Below the pieces are notes generated by a model. The model made no database searches and was not told the origin of the DNA. It was given only the letters and a program-made list of their open reading frames with translations. Positions 55,014-63,656 of a stretch of 64,000 nucleotides of DNA are shown here, piece by piece; within the stretch, counting starts at the first letter, position 1; every line of letters begins with the position of its first letter. A program made the translations under genes and the position numbers. The stretch lies in the NCBI GenBank assembly GCA_033584155.1, contig CP138355.1:4101826-4165825 (forward strand), read 5' to 3'. The DNA comes from Candidatus Electrothrix scaldis (GTDB lineage Bacteria > Desulfobacterota > Desulfobulbia > Desulfobulbales > Desulfobulbaceae).

Positions 55014-55865
55014 ATGTGCCGACTTAACCCAAGGATAGATTTTGTCTTCAAAAAACTCTTTGGAACAGAAGAAAACAAAGATGTGCTAATTGACTTTATC
55101 AATGCCTTTGTTAGTGAAGAAGATCACGTCCGAGATATTGTCATAAAAAATCCATATAATGAAAAGGAATTTCTCGACGATAAGCTCAATATCCTTGATA
55201 TCAAAGCACAAGATAGCTGCGGCACCTGGTTTAACATAGAAATGCAAATGATCGACCAGGACTATTATGCCAAAAGAGCATTATATTACTGGTCAAGGCT
55301 CTATGTCAGCCAACTGAGCACCGGGGTCAATTACGACAAACTGGAAAAAACCATAGGCATTAATATCCTCAATTTTAACTGCTTAGAGGAGGATGAATAT
55401 CATAATGTCTACAAATTGCTCAATGTCAAATCTGGGAAGGAGCTCATACGACAACTCGAAATACATTTTGTTGAACTCGAAAAATACGATGAAAATATTT
55501 CTAATGTGATGGACAGATGGGTTAATTTCTTAAAAAAAGCAGGCGAGTATACCAAAACAGATATGCCGACCAAGCTCAAAGAAGTCCCGACCATCCTCAA
55601 GGCCATCGACGCCTTGGACAACATGCGGCTCAGCGCCAGAGAACGAGAACAGTTTGAAGCACGACTCAAATGGCTCCGGGATGAAAAAGCGGCGATTATG
55701 TCAGCGGAACGACGGGGAGTAGAATTAGGAGTAGAATTAGGAGAAGAACAAATAACCCGTCAGGTGGTGAAGAATGCTCATAACAACGGACTTGATATCC
55801 CAATGATTAAAAACTTAGTGGGACTTTCGGAAGAAGAAATCAAAAAAATCATTGAGACGATCTAG
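55014..55865 (+). CDS. Rpn family recombination-promoting nuclease, second copy
   Basis: The protein has 283 residues. From residue 1 to about 210 it differs from the gene at 20864 by only scattered substitutions, with the same core (ILDIKA, FNIEMQM). The C-terminal end differs: the GIEK tandem is replaced by GVELGVELGEEQ and another tail. The start follows AAGGGAAG. With its paralogue it brackets the eCIS region in inverted orientation, which suggests either two insertions or a recombination endpoint. Confidence 0.86.
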   Translation: MCRLNPRIDFVFKKLFGTEENKDVLIDFINAFVSEEDHVRDIVIKNPYNEKEFLDDKLNILDIKAQDSCGTWFNIEMQMIDQDYYAKRALYYWSRLYVSQLSTGVNYDKLEKTIGINILNFNCLEEDEYHNVYKLLNVKSGKELIRQLEIHFVELEKYDENISNVMDRWVNFLKKAGEYTKTDMPTKLKEVPTILKAIDALDNMRLSAREREQFEARLKWLRDEKAAIMSAERRGVELGVELGEEQITRQVVKNAHNNGLDIPMIKNLVGLSEEEIKKIIETI

Positions 55866-55947
55866 AAAAAGGCGACCGATTTATTTTTTGTACACATACT
55901 CATTTTATCGTCAAACATTGAATGAAAAATAAATCTGTCCCCTTTTC
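55866..55947. repeat. Hairpin repeat, copy F, over the start of the tape-measure gene
   Basis: The left arm has two changes (GGCGACCG instead of GGGGACAG), and the right arm is normal. The ATG of the tape-measure gene (55922) lies at the loop end, and the right arm encodes KNKSVPF. Confidence 0.82.
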
Positions 55948-58900
55948 TACACACCTGATCCACACCCAGACCTTCAACATCCACTTCTCCGACCAGGAAC
56001 AAGCCGAGACCGAGCAGGATAAGGGCCTGACCGATTTCATCAAAGATCGCCTTCTCCAGATCGTGGATGAGGTGTTCAGCGATTGCTGCCCGGACCAGAC
56101 CATCATCTCTCTGGATACCCTGGAACTCGACTTGGGCACCATCCCCTCCCAAGGCTACCGGGATGAGATGGAGCATCGTCTGCGGCGGGAGCTCACCAAG
56201 CTCCTCAAAAATAAAATCAACCAGCTTCCGAAAACAGCACAGGGAGGAGAACGAAAACTCACTGCACACCAAGGACGCCTAGAGGTCATACGGTATTTTT
56301 TAGCAAACGGCCATCTCCCCTGGACCGTGGCTTCCGAGGCTGACCCTTTGGAGAGTCGTCTCCGCAACCTCCTGGACGAATCCCCTGATGCCCTGCTTTC
56401 CCTGCTCACCAGCCTGCAAGGCCCAGACACAGCCCTCCGACGTCTGGTGCAGCAATTCCCCCCAGATCTGGTCAAGCGGATACAGAACCTTGCTGCGGCA
56501 GGCACGACAGAACAAGAACGCAAACTCGCGCAACACGTCACTGAGCTCTTAGAATTAGTCGGACTCGGCACTTCCTCCGGTAATGAAAAGGAGCAACGGC
56601 TTCTTCGCCTGCTCCGGCAGGCCCTGTTTGAAAATCGGCTCGACCCTCTCCGTAGAAATTGGTTGGAACTTCTCCGCAAACATCCGCAACGCCTGCATGA
56701 AGAAATCATCAAACATGGACAGCAGCTTGAAGTACGACGGCACATCGCCCGTACCTTCCCCGATCCTATGTTTGCGGACCTGCTCCGGCTCCTGGAACCC
56801 AGCGAACATGCCTTTCTCGAAAAGGTCGTCTTCCGCCCTACCCTGCCGCCCAGAACAGAAGAAGGCGCCAGCAACGATGCGACCGAGGAAAAACAACGCC
56901 TCCTGGAATTCACCCTGACCTATCTCCTCACCGAGCGGGGCAGCCATTTTAACAAGAAAGCCTATCTGACCTCTGTGCTCCATCGCATGGCGGCCCATGA
57001 TAACGTGGAGACCAGCTCGGTCCTTCGGTCCATCTCCACCGCCCTGGCTGCTGTCCCCAGCCAAAGCAAGGTCCAGCAGGAGATCCTCCAGTTGCTTCGG
57101 GAAATCCAGAAGAGCGAAGACTTGGGTGCAAATTCGGCTGTCAGCCCGCAACAGGTACAGGAAAGCCAGGAAAAAGGTGCTCACAAAAAAAATGAAGAGA
57201 GTTTATTCAGAACGCTGCTGTACAGGGCCTTTTATGAACATTTCCCTGCACGGCTTCGACAGCAATGGCAGCAATTACTGAAAAGCCATCCACATCTACT
57301 GCTTCAGGAACTGCGGCGACACGGGCAGGCTGCTGCGGTTCGGCACCGGATCGCCTTGAAATTCAACGATTCCATGTTTGCGGATCTCCTCCATTTGCTG
57401 GAGCCCACGCAATCTGATTTTCTTGCTGAGGTTGTATTTCATTCCGCCCTGACGAGCAGGAAGGAACAGGAGCCAGCAGGTCATGACCAACGAGTGCGAG
57501 AATTCACCCTGACCTATCTCCTGACGGAGCGGGGCAGTCAGTTCAACAAAAACTCCTACCTGGCCTCCCTCCTGACCAGGATGGCGGCCCATGACAATCT
57601 CGATTTCACCGAACTGGTGTTCTCCCTCCACAGCGCGCTTTCCTCCAGCAGGCAGCATGGCACGCCTATCCAAAAGGAAATACTCCATTTCCTCAGCGAA
57701 TTACAGAACGATGAAAGCGACCATCTGCCTGCACCAAATCAGGAGGAAATAGCCCTCCTCCGCAGGCAGAAAAAGTATGAATGGCTGGCCGAACGACTCA
57801 GCGGAAAAAAAGAAATGAGCCAGGAAGAGGTCGCGCAGTTTTCCCGCCTCCTCCAGGAACTCCTCACCCTGCACCCTGCCCTGCTCCAGCGTCTGTTCGA
57901 TGAATGCAGCGACATCGCCCTGGGCCGTTTTTTTACCAAAGCCCCGTTGGAAGCCCTGCCAGCACTGAGCGCAGCCTTCATCGGCTTGACAACCCGGAAG
58001 CAAGAAGGGAGAGGAGCAGAATTCCTCCACGCTGCGGAACACTTTGCTGGTCAAGCGAAATCTTCTCGGACCTACTACCGCTTGCTGGTGGAAAAACTAC
58101 GGACAAAGGAGGCGATTGATTTCGAAGAAATCATCACGGCGGACCAACCGAAGGTTGACCGAAGAGTTGAAGAAAAACAGCAGCCAGAGCAACAAGATTC
58201 CTCTGGCACTCCCTCAGATTCTGGTACGAGTACGACCCCGCATCCGGCATTGACCCGGCTGCTCATCCTGCTCAGGCAACGGGGCGTCCATAGGGAGCTT
58301 ATCCGGGCAACAGAACGATATGCCACCCGAGCTGGCGACCTAGATGCCTTTTGCGAGCTGATCCTGGCCTGCCTGGAGCATGACCTGCCCATTGACTTTG
58401 AAGAGATCATCGAACAGAGCAAGAAGGAAAAAGGACAGGTCAAAGAACCACCCGCATCCGCACCCCCGGATGAGGACAGGGAAAGCCAGGCAGCGCAACA
58501 GGAGCCAGAAGCCATCTCCCTGCCGCCAGCCTTGGCAAGCGTCCGTTCAGGTGTGCGTTTATCCCAGGCCGAGGAGCAGCTCATCCGGCTCCTCTACCAG
58601 AAGCATCTTAATCAGGCCCAAGAAAGAGAGCTGGCTGAGCTTATCAGGGACCTGCTGGATAAGAGCCCGGCCCGACTCCGTTTCCTGCTGGAAAGCGGCC
58701 TGGCCGCAAGAGCAGAGCAGGCAGAGCGGCTGGCAGCGATCCTGCCGGAATCACAGATGTCCCGGATCTTTCTCCTTCTCCGCCCGAGGGACTTCCTCCG
58801 CATCCACCAACAGGCGGAGCAGCTTGCCCTGGCCTGTAGCACAGGCCCCTTTGGGGTAAGCACGGCAAAAATCCAAGGACTAAAAAGACAATTTCTCAGC

Positions 58901-59716
58901 AGCTATGTCCTGCTTCCCGGCCTGGGACAGAAAGACTTTCTCCTTGCTTTTCTTAAATTTCTTCAGATACACTTAAACACATCAGGCCGAAGGAACTTTC
59001 TTAGGGATATGCAGCAGGCAGTTCTGGAGCAGGAAGGGCCGCCCGAACAGAGGAAGGAGCTTACGTCCATCCTGGCCAAGGAACTGGGGAAAAGCCAGCC
59101 CACAGCCTCGATGGATACGGATCATGGAAACGATATAGGGATGCTGGAGGAGAAACCACCCCACCATCCCCCTGTCAACCAACCCGAAACGCCGCCGGAA
59201 GAAGCCTTTACCGAGGGGATTTATCTGGAAAACAGTGGGATGGTTCTGGTCGCCACCTATCTGCCCCGCCTATTCACGATGTTAGGCCTGCTGAAGAAGT
59301 CGGAGTTTACGGATTCAGAGGCCGCAGAACGGGCAGTGCATCTGCTCCAATACCTGGTGGAAGAACGCTGTGACCGCCCGGAATACCTGCTGGTACTGAA
59401 CAAGATCCTCTGTGGGCTGGAACCGGGACAGCCCCTGATTCGGGAGATTACGATGAGCGATACGGAACGCCAGGCCATTGACGGGCTGCTGGCAGCGGTG
59501 ATCCAGCATTGGGGGGCCTTGGGCAGAACCTCGGTGGCGGGCCTCCGGGAGGCCTTCCTCCAACGCGGGGGCACGGTGCGGCTTCAGGACGATACCTGGC
59601 ATCTTGAGGTGGAAGAAAAGGCCTATGATATGCTGCTGGATCGGCTGCCCTGGAGTTATTCTTTGATTAAACTGCCGTGGATGAAACGGGCCCTCTATGT
59701 GCAATGGCGATGTTAA
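55922..59716 (+). CDS. Contractile injection system tape-measure protein (CIS_TMP, Afp14-like)
   Basis: The protein has 1264 residues. The N-terminus (THLIHTQTFNIHFSDQEQAE, IVDEVFSDCCPDQTIISLDTLELDLGTI) is the typical opening of the CIS tape-measure family, which lines the tube and sets its length. Two internal repeats of about 170 residues occur at roughly 225-395 and 426-596, both with RRHIARTFPDPMFADLL- and EFTLTYLLTERGSHFN-type segments. Further helical repeats and a C-terminal family-like end (IYLENSGMVLVATYLPRLFTMLGL) follow. It lies outside the main operon, beyond the toxin-antitoxin island. The repeat-derived start has no evident ribosome site. Confidence 0.85.
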   Translation: MKNKSVPFSTHLIHTQTFNIHFSDQEQAETEQDKGLTDFIKDRLLQIVDEVFSDCCPDQTIISLDTLELDLGTIPSQGYRDEMEHRLRRELTKLLKNKINQLPKTAQGGERKLTAHQGRLEVIRYFLANGHLPWTVASEADPLESRLRNLLDESPDALLSLLTSLQGPDTALRRLVQQFPPDLVKRIQNLAAAGTTEQERKLAQHVTELLELVGLGTSSGNEKEQRLLRLLRQALFENRLDPLRRNWLELLRKHPQRLHEEIIKHGQQLEVRRHIARTFPDPMFADLLRLLEPSEHAFLEKVVFRPTLPPRTEEGASNDATEEKQRLLEFTLTYLLTERGSHFNKKAYLTSVLHRMAAHDNVETSSVLRSISTALAAVPSQSKVQQEILQLLREIQKSEDLGANSAVSPQQVQESQEKGAHKKNEESLFRTLLYRAFYEHFPARLRQQWQQLLKSHPHLLLQELRRHGQAAAVRHRIALKFNDSMFADLLHLLEPTQSDFLAEVVFHSALTSRKEQEPAGHDQRVREFTLTYLLTERGSQFNKNSYLASLLTRMAAHDNLDFTELVFSLHSALSSSRQHGTPIQKEILHFLSELQNDESDHLPAPNQEEIALLRRQKKYEWLAERLSGKKEMSQEEVAQFSRLLQELLTLHPALLQRLFDECSDIALGRFFTKAPLEALPALSAAFIGLTTRKQEGRGAEFLHAAEHFAGQAKSSRTYYRLLVEKLRTKEAIDFEEIITADQPKVDRRVEEKQQPEQQDSSGTPSDSGTSTTPHPALTRLLILLRQRGVHRELIRATERYATRAGDLDAFCELILACLEHDLPIDFEEIIEQSKKEKGQVKEPPASAPPDEDRESQAAQQEPEAISLPPALASVRSGVRLSQAEEQLIRLLYQKHLNQAQERELAELIRDLLDKSPARLRFLLESGLAARAEQAERLAAILPESQMSRIFLLLRPRDFLRIHQQAEQLALACSTGPFGVSTAKIQGLKRQFLSSYVLLPGLGQKDFLLAFLKFLQIHLNTSGRRNFLRDMQQAVLEQEGPPEQRKELTSILAKELGKSQPTASMDTDHGNDIGMLEEKPPHHPPVNQPETPPEEAFTEGIYLENSGMVLVATYLPRLFTMLGLLKKSEFTDSEAAERAVHLLQYLVEERCDRPEYLLVLNKILCGLEPGQPLIREITMSDTERQAIDGLLAAVIQHWGALGRTSVAGLREAFLQRGGTVRLQDDTWHLEVEEKAYDMLLDRLPWSYSLIKLPWMKRALYVQWRC

Positions 59717-59724
59717 AAGGGGAT

Positions 59725-59806
59725 AAAAAGGGGACAGATTTATGTTTTTTGAAGCCTGACGGATAAAATATGATCGGGGATTTAAAAAAAAATCTGTCCC
59801 CTTTTT
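59725..59806. repeat. Hairpin repeat, copy G
   Basis: Arms as in the other copies with small changes; the loop is unrelated to B and C. It lies between the tape-measure stop and the ribosome site of the next cargo gene. Confidence 0.83.
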
Positions 59807-59829
59807 ACAGAATGAGGAGGAGTAACAAT

Positions 59830-61269
59830 ATGAGAGATTTTGACCGCAGAGACCAGAACAAGACAGGCTACCGCCCCATCAACAATATAGCCCAGAAGAA
59901 AAAGAGCAGCGGCGGCCCTTCTACGATTGAAGACAATCGACCAGAGACCGCGCGAATGCAGGCGATGCAGGAGATGATGGCGAACAGCACCAATCCGCGC
60001 CTTATGCAGCTCAAGGAAATGCAGGATATGATTAACGGTAGCGAGCGGGTGCAGCAAATGACGGCCCGGCAGGAGGTCTTGCAGAAGAAGGGGCCGGAAG
60101 ATGAGGAAGAGTTACAGTTAAAGGCGGATAAGCCGGTACAGCGGAAAGGACCGGACGATGAGGACATGCAGCTCAAAGCGGAAGAGCCGGTGCAGAAGCA
60201 GGGGAACCGGACGGGATTGCCGGATGATTTGAAGGCCGGGGTGGAGAATCTTTCCGGGTTGGCGATGGATGATGTGCGGGTGCGGTACAATTCCGGGAAG
60301 CCAGCCCAGCTCAATGCGCATGCCTACACCCAGGGCACGGAAATCCATGTTGCACCGGGGCAGGAGAAGCACCTGCCGCATGAGGCGTGGCATGTGGTGC
60401 AGCAGAAGGAGGGAAGGGTTCGGCCTACTGTGCAGTTGAAGGGTGGGGTGGCGGTGAATGATGATACGGGGTTGGAGAAGGAAGCGGATGTGATGGGGGG
60501 GAAGGCGGTTCAAGGAGCAGTAAATCGACCCGAGATTGTTCGCGCTAGCTCAAGAACCCAAAACCGTGGACAGTCCTCTATGCAGTCCCGGGGCTCCCTG
60601 ATTCAGACGATGATGCGAAGGTTTATACCATCGGGTAAGTTACAAAAATTCAACCCACTCGCCCAAGCGGTTAAGAACGACGATAAGAACAAGTTCAGCA
60701 GTTTATTTAGGAATATGGACCAAGGTAAAGACGAATTTATCTCGTGCAACCAAACATTCAAACAGGCACGACAGTATCTTAACCGAAACGACCCCAAAGG
60801 GATGTACGATTGGTTTAATGTTTCGCACGAGACTCGACTTGACACTGGTATGGTAGCACACAACGTGGGGGTTTTCGAAAAGGGTAAGTGGGTTAAAAAG
60901 GAAGGCTATCACCCGACGTCTCAGAACGACAACTCCTTGCAAGGCCCTGTTAACAACAAAGGGAACAGACGTTGGGTCAATCATACGAGGTTTGATCGGG
61001 CTCGCGCTGATCATGTGGAGAAGAAAAAATCCACAACCGAGAAACGCGATGCAGCAATCGAGTACACGCTGAACAATTTTGCCCAACCGCCTTTCGCACG
61101 AAATAGCAATGTAAGGTTGAAAAATACCCAAAAGAACCAACTCTGGAACAAAAAGCGGGAATATCTTAAACGGAAACATAGTGCATATAAGAAAGGGAAA
61201 TACCAAAAGGCAGATGCCCCTTGGTACCCAGGCAAACGAAAACGTGGAGTTAGCCCCGGCAGAAGATAA
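59830..61269 (+). CDS. DUF4157 cargo protein with basic C-terminal domain
   Basis: The protein has 479 residues from the ATG at 59830 with GGAGGAG upstream; the longer frame to 59770 begins within repeat G. The leader is IAQKKKSSGGPSTIEDNRPETARMQAMQEMM. A region of imperfect repeats (LQLKADKPVQRKGPDDEDMQLKAEEPVQK) leads to DUF4157 with LPHEAWHVVQQ (HExxH near residue 184). From about residue 250 a different, strongly basic domain follows (WVNHTRFDRARADHVEKKKS, NSNVRLKNTQKNQLWNKK, YKKGKYQKADAPWYPGKRKR), compatible with a nuclease or nucleic-acid-binding toxin. No immunity candidate follows. Confidence 0.72.
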   Translation: MRDFDRRDQNKTGYRPINNIAQKKKSSGGPSTIEDNRPETARMQAMQEMMANSTNPRLMQLKEMQDMINGSERVQQMTARQEVLQKKGPEDEEELQLKADKPVQRKGPDDEDMQLKAEEPVQKQGNRTGLPDDLKAGVENLSGLAMDDVRVRYNSGKPAQLNAHAYTQGTEIHVAPGQEKHLPHEAWHVVQQKEGRVRPTVQLKGGVAVNDDTGLEKEADVMGGKAVQGAVNRPEIVRASSRTQNRGQSSMQSRGSLIQTMMRRFIPSGKLQKFNPLAQAVKNDDKNKFSSLFRNMDQGKDEFISCNQTFKQARQYLNRNDPKGMYDWFNVSHETRLDTGMVAHNVGVFEKGKWVKKEGYHPTSQNDNSLQGPVNNKGNRRWVNHTRFDRARADHVEKKKSTTEKRDAAIEYTLNNFAQPPFARNSNVRLKNTQKNQLWNKKREYLKRKHSAYKKGKYQKADAPWYPGKRKRGVSPGRR

Positions 61270-61789
61270 GAAATTGAAATCAAAAGGGTCCGACTCGATT
61301 GATCGTCTCTGCCAACCACTTCCTCAACACCACCAGGCACCGCGCTCATAAAGCTCAGGAAAGCAACCAACCCAGCCCTTCCCACGAAGGACTGCCCCCT
61401 TTTTACTCTCCACAACAACACTTCCCCGTTTCAGCCTAAACAACCCCTCGACAAATCCCCACGCCCGCAATACAATATCGTATAAACAGCTCCATCAGCA
61501 TTAAAAATGATTCTATTTTGTAGACACAAAAAATCAACCTGGCTAAAAAATAAACAGTAAAGCCCCAGCATAATTCAGCCATACATTTTAGGAACGTTTT
61601 ATGCTCCATTTTACACATGTCATTTTTTGAAGTGTCTTGCAAAAAAATGAATTATTCATCTAATACCTAAATTGAGCGATTCTTGATATAAAATAATCCT
61701 TTTCCATGTTTCAACCATATGTTATTATTCATGTAAGTAAAGAACTACAGCTTAATTGATTTGCAACCCTCCGGGTGAAGTACCATGAA
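61270..61789. other. Non-coding stretch with repeats between cargo gene and IS
   Basis: About 520 bases without a gene. It holds a variant of the GGGTCAGACTCGATTG motif (about 61287), copy 2 of the dispersed repeat (61344-61395), and, just before the IS, CCGGGTGAAGTACCATGAA (61771-61789), the likely ribosome site and start of the transposase gene that resumes at 63657. Confidence 0.55.
61344..61395. repeat. Dispersed repeat, copy 2
   Basis: It matches 52627-52678, identical over the first 32 bases. It lies about 75 bases behind the second DUF4157 cargo gene. Confidence 0.75.
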
Positions 61790-63656
61790 AAGGGTGTTGA
61801 AAAGTACCCCAGCATAGAGCAATTTCAGTTGTCCGAGATGCCCAATAAGCATTTTTTTTCGTTTATCAGTGTTGCTGCAGCTTGATGTCGAACACTTTCC
61901 AGGCGGATTTTAGCCTTTTTCAAACCACTATGGGCAAAGACTCTGTTTTTTGGACAAGCCGACTGTCAGGAACAGCAAAAATGAGCAAACGGGTATTGTT
62001 GGGTGCTGCAATAATTTACATTGTTTCTTTGATCTTTCTGTTATGCTGCCATTTTGAAGAGCGGCAGTTGCGGTGACTTTTTAGCAGGTTCTTTTTTGCG
62101 GGTTCCTGCCATTTTTAACAATAACAAAGAGATGCTGCTGAACGTACATCGAACTGTGATTGCGGACTGACCGCGAACCCGAACGGTTTCAAGACCGGTT
62201 TGATGCTTTAACAGATTGAAAGGCCGTTCACAGTTCTTGCGAATATCATGCGCCTCCCGTATCTGCTCGACATGGTAAGGTATTCGCTGGAAAAAGCCTC
62301 TGTCTAATGATATGCTTCGACATTGAGGGCAGCTTCCTTTAAGAAGGCATTCACCTGTATTTGCTGCGCATTTATACTCGTGATGATCTTCGTCAACGCC
62401 CGCATACTCCATAGGAACAGAACATTCGTTATGGCAGAAAACCGTGCCATTGGCGGTATCAACATTGTCCGGTGTAGATACTGTGGAACAGGGTGGGGTT
62501 GTCACGTATATACCTGTTTTGTCGTGCAATGATCCGTCATTGTCATGATAGGCAGTATCGGCGGTGACCAGTTTCACCTCAACGCCCATAGCCTGCGCCA
62601 CATCAACCAAAAGCGAAAGAAAATGGCTGTCATGGTGATTTGCCGGTGCAAGCAGGGAGATAATCGGAAAACTATGACCGGTTTCAGTATCAATCGCGGT
62701 TAACGTATGCAGACGATAGCCGACTACGTATACAGATTTGTCACGCTTGTTGCGTCGTTTTCCACAGTCGCTATCGAGATCACTGTAAATACGTATGTTT
62801 TGGCCATTGATATTTAGTGAAGCCAAGGGGATTTTACATTCATTGGCCAGTTCGGTAGAGTCCACTCCGTGCAGAATATGGTCACCAAGCATCCCGGACT
62901 GCAAAAAATGGTGCAAAATATACACCGTAATATTAATTTGTTGGACAAATGTAAGGGAATGACGGAATTTGCTGAGCTGAGTATGGTCAATAATTGCTTT
63001 TTCACGCAATGACAATCCGATAAAGGCGCGGTTCTGTTTGCGGTCAAGGCCGAGGTATTCTTTATCACAGAATTTTCGGTAGCTTATTTCTGGATACTTG
63101 ATCGTCTTGAGCAGTTCGGCACGAAACATGTTGTGAGGAAATAAGTCCCGCATAGCAGGACTATAGCCCTCATAAGCTAACAGGCGATTGATAATTTCGT
63201 TGTCAAGCAGCTGGTCGATAAACCGGAGTTCTTCATCTTTGATATATTTGGCGAAACGACTTTTTCCGCAAAGCTTCATGATATTGTTATTTTTTGATTC
63301 ATTGACAATATCAGCCATCTGGTCAAGGCTGATAATGCCTTTTGTCTGAACCTGTTGCTCCACGCCGAGCAGCTCATCCGACGAGGCTGAAATCTCCTGT
63401 TTAAAATCATACTCGCCTGCGACCTGCGCAAGAACTTTTCGAGAGATTTCTTTTTTGGTTTTTCGATTCAGACGGTTCCAATTGGGATAGTTTTTCTTGA
63501 GCTCTTTTTGTACGATACGTTTGATATTTTTATTATGCATAACACTTGAAATGAGCAAGCGATTTAATATTATTGAATTTTTTTTTATTATACAGGCTTT
63601 TTTTAGCTTAAGCAACTGTTTTTGTGCAATATTGAGATGATCTTTTCAACACCCTT
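61790..63656. mobile_element. Complete insertion sequence with one transposase
   Basis: The element is 1867 bases with 15-base terminal inverted repeats AAGGGTGTTGAAAAG (61790-61804 and complement 63642-63656). It is flanked by a 5-base target duplication, ATGAA (61785-61789 and 63657-63661). The target is the start codon of another transposase gene. Confidence 0.88.
62041..63540 (-). CDS. IS transposase (DDE type, IS4/IS5/IS1182-like)
   Basis: The protein has about 499 residues from the ATG at 63540; a longer frame exists. Catalytic segments are HGVDSTELANECKIP (first Asp), VKLVTADTAYHDNDGSL (second Asp), and a later Glu in CERPFNLLKHQTGLETVRVRG. Cys pairs (CAANTGECLLKGSCPQC) may bind zinc. 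The family cannot be settled by eye. It fills most of the 61790-63656 element. Confidence 0.8.
   Translation of the reverse strand: MHNKNIKRIVQKELKKNYPNWNRLNRKTKKEISRKVLAQVAGEYDFKQEISASSDELLGVEQQVQTKGIISLDQMADIVNESKNNNIMKLCGKSRFAKYIKDEELRFIDQLLDNEIINRLLAYEGYSPAMRDLFPHNMFRAELLKTIKYPEISYRKFCDKEYLGLDRKQNRAFIGLSLREKAIIDHTQLSKFRHSLTFVQQINITVYILHHFLQSGMLGDHILHGVDSTELANECKIPLASLNINGQNIRIYSDLDSDCGKRRNKRDKSVYVVGYRLHTLTAIDTETGHSFPIISLLAPANHHDSHFLSLLVDVAQAMGVEVKLVTADTAYHDNDGSLHDKTGIYVTTPPCSTVSTPDNVDTANGTVFCHNECSVPMEYAGVDEDHHEYKCAANTGECLLKGSCPQCRSISLDRGFFQRIPYHVEQIREAHDIRKNCERPFNLLKHQTGLETVRVRGQSAITVRCTFSSISLLLLKMAGTRKKEPAKKSPQLPLFKMAA

Noticed and set aside
27309-55947. KNKSVPF as a conserved protein N-terminal signal
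   Set aside because: It is the translation of the hairpin repeat arm in three unrelated genes, so the match is at DNA level.
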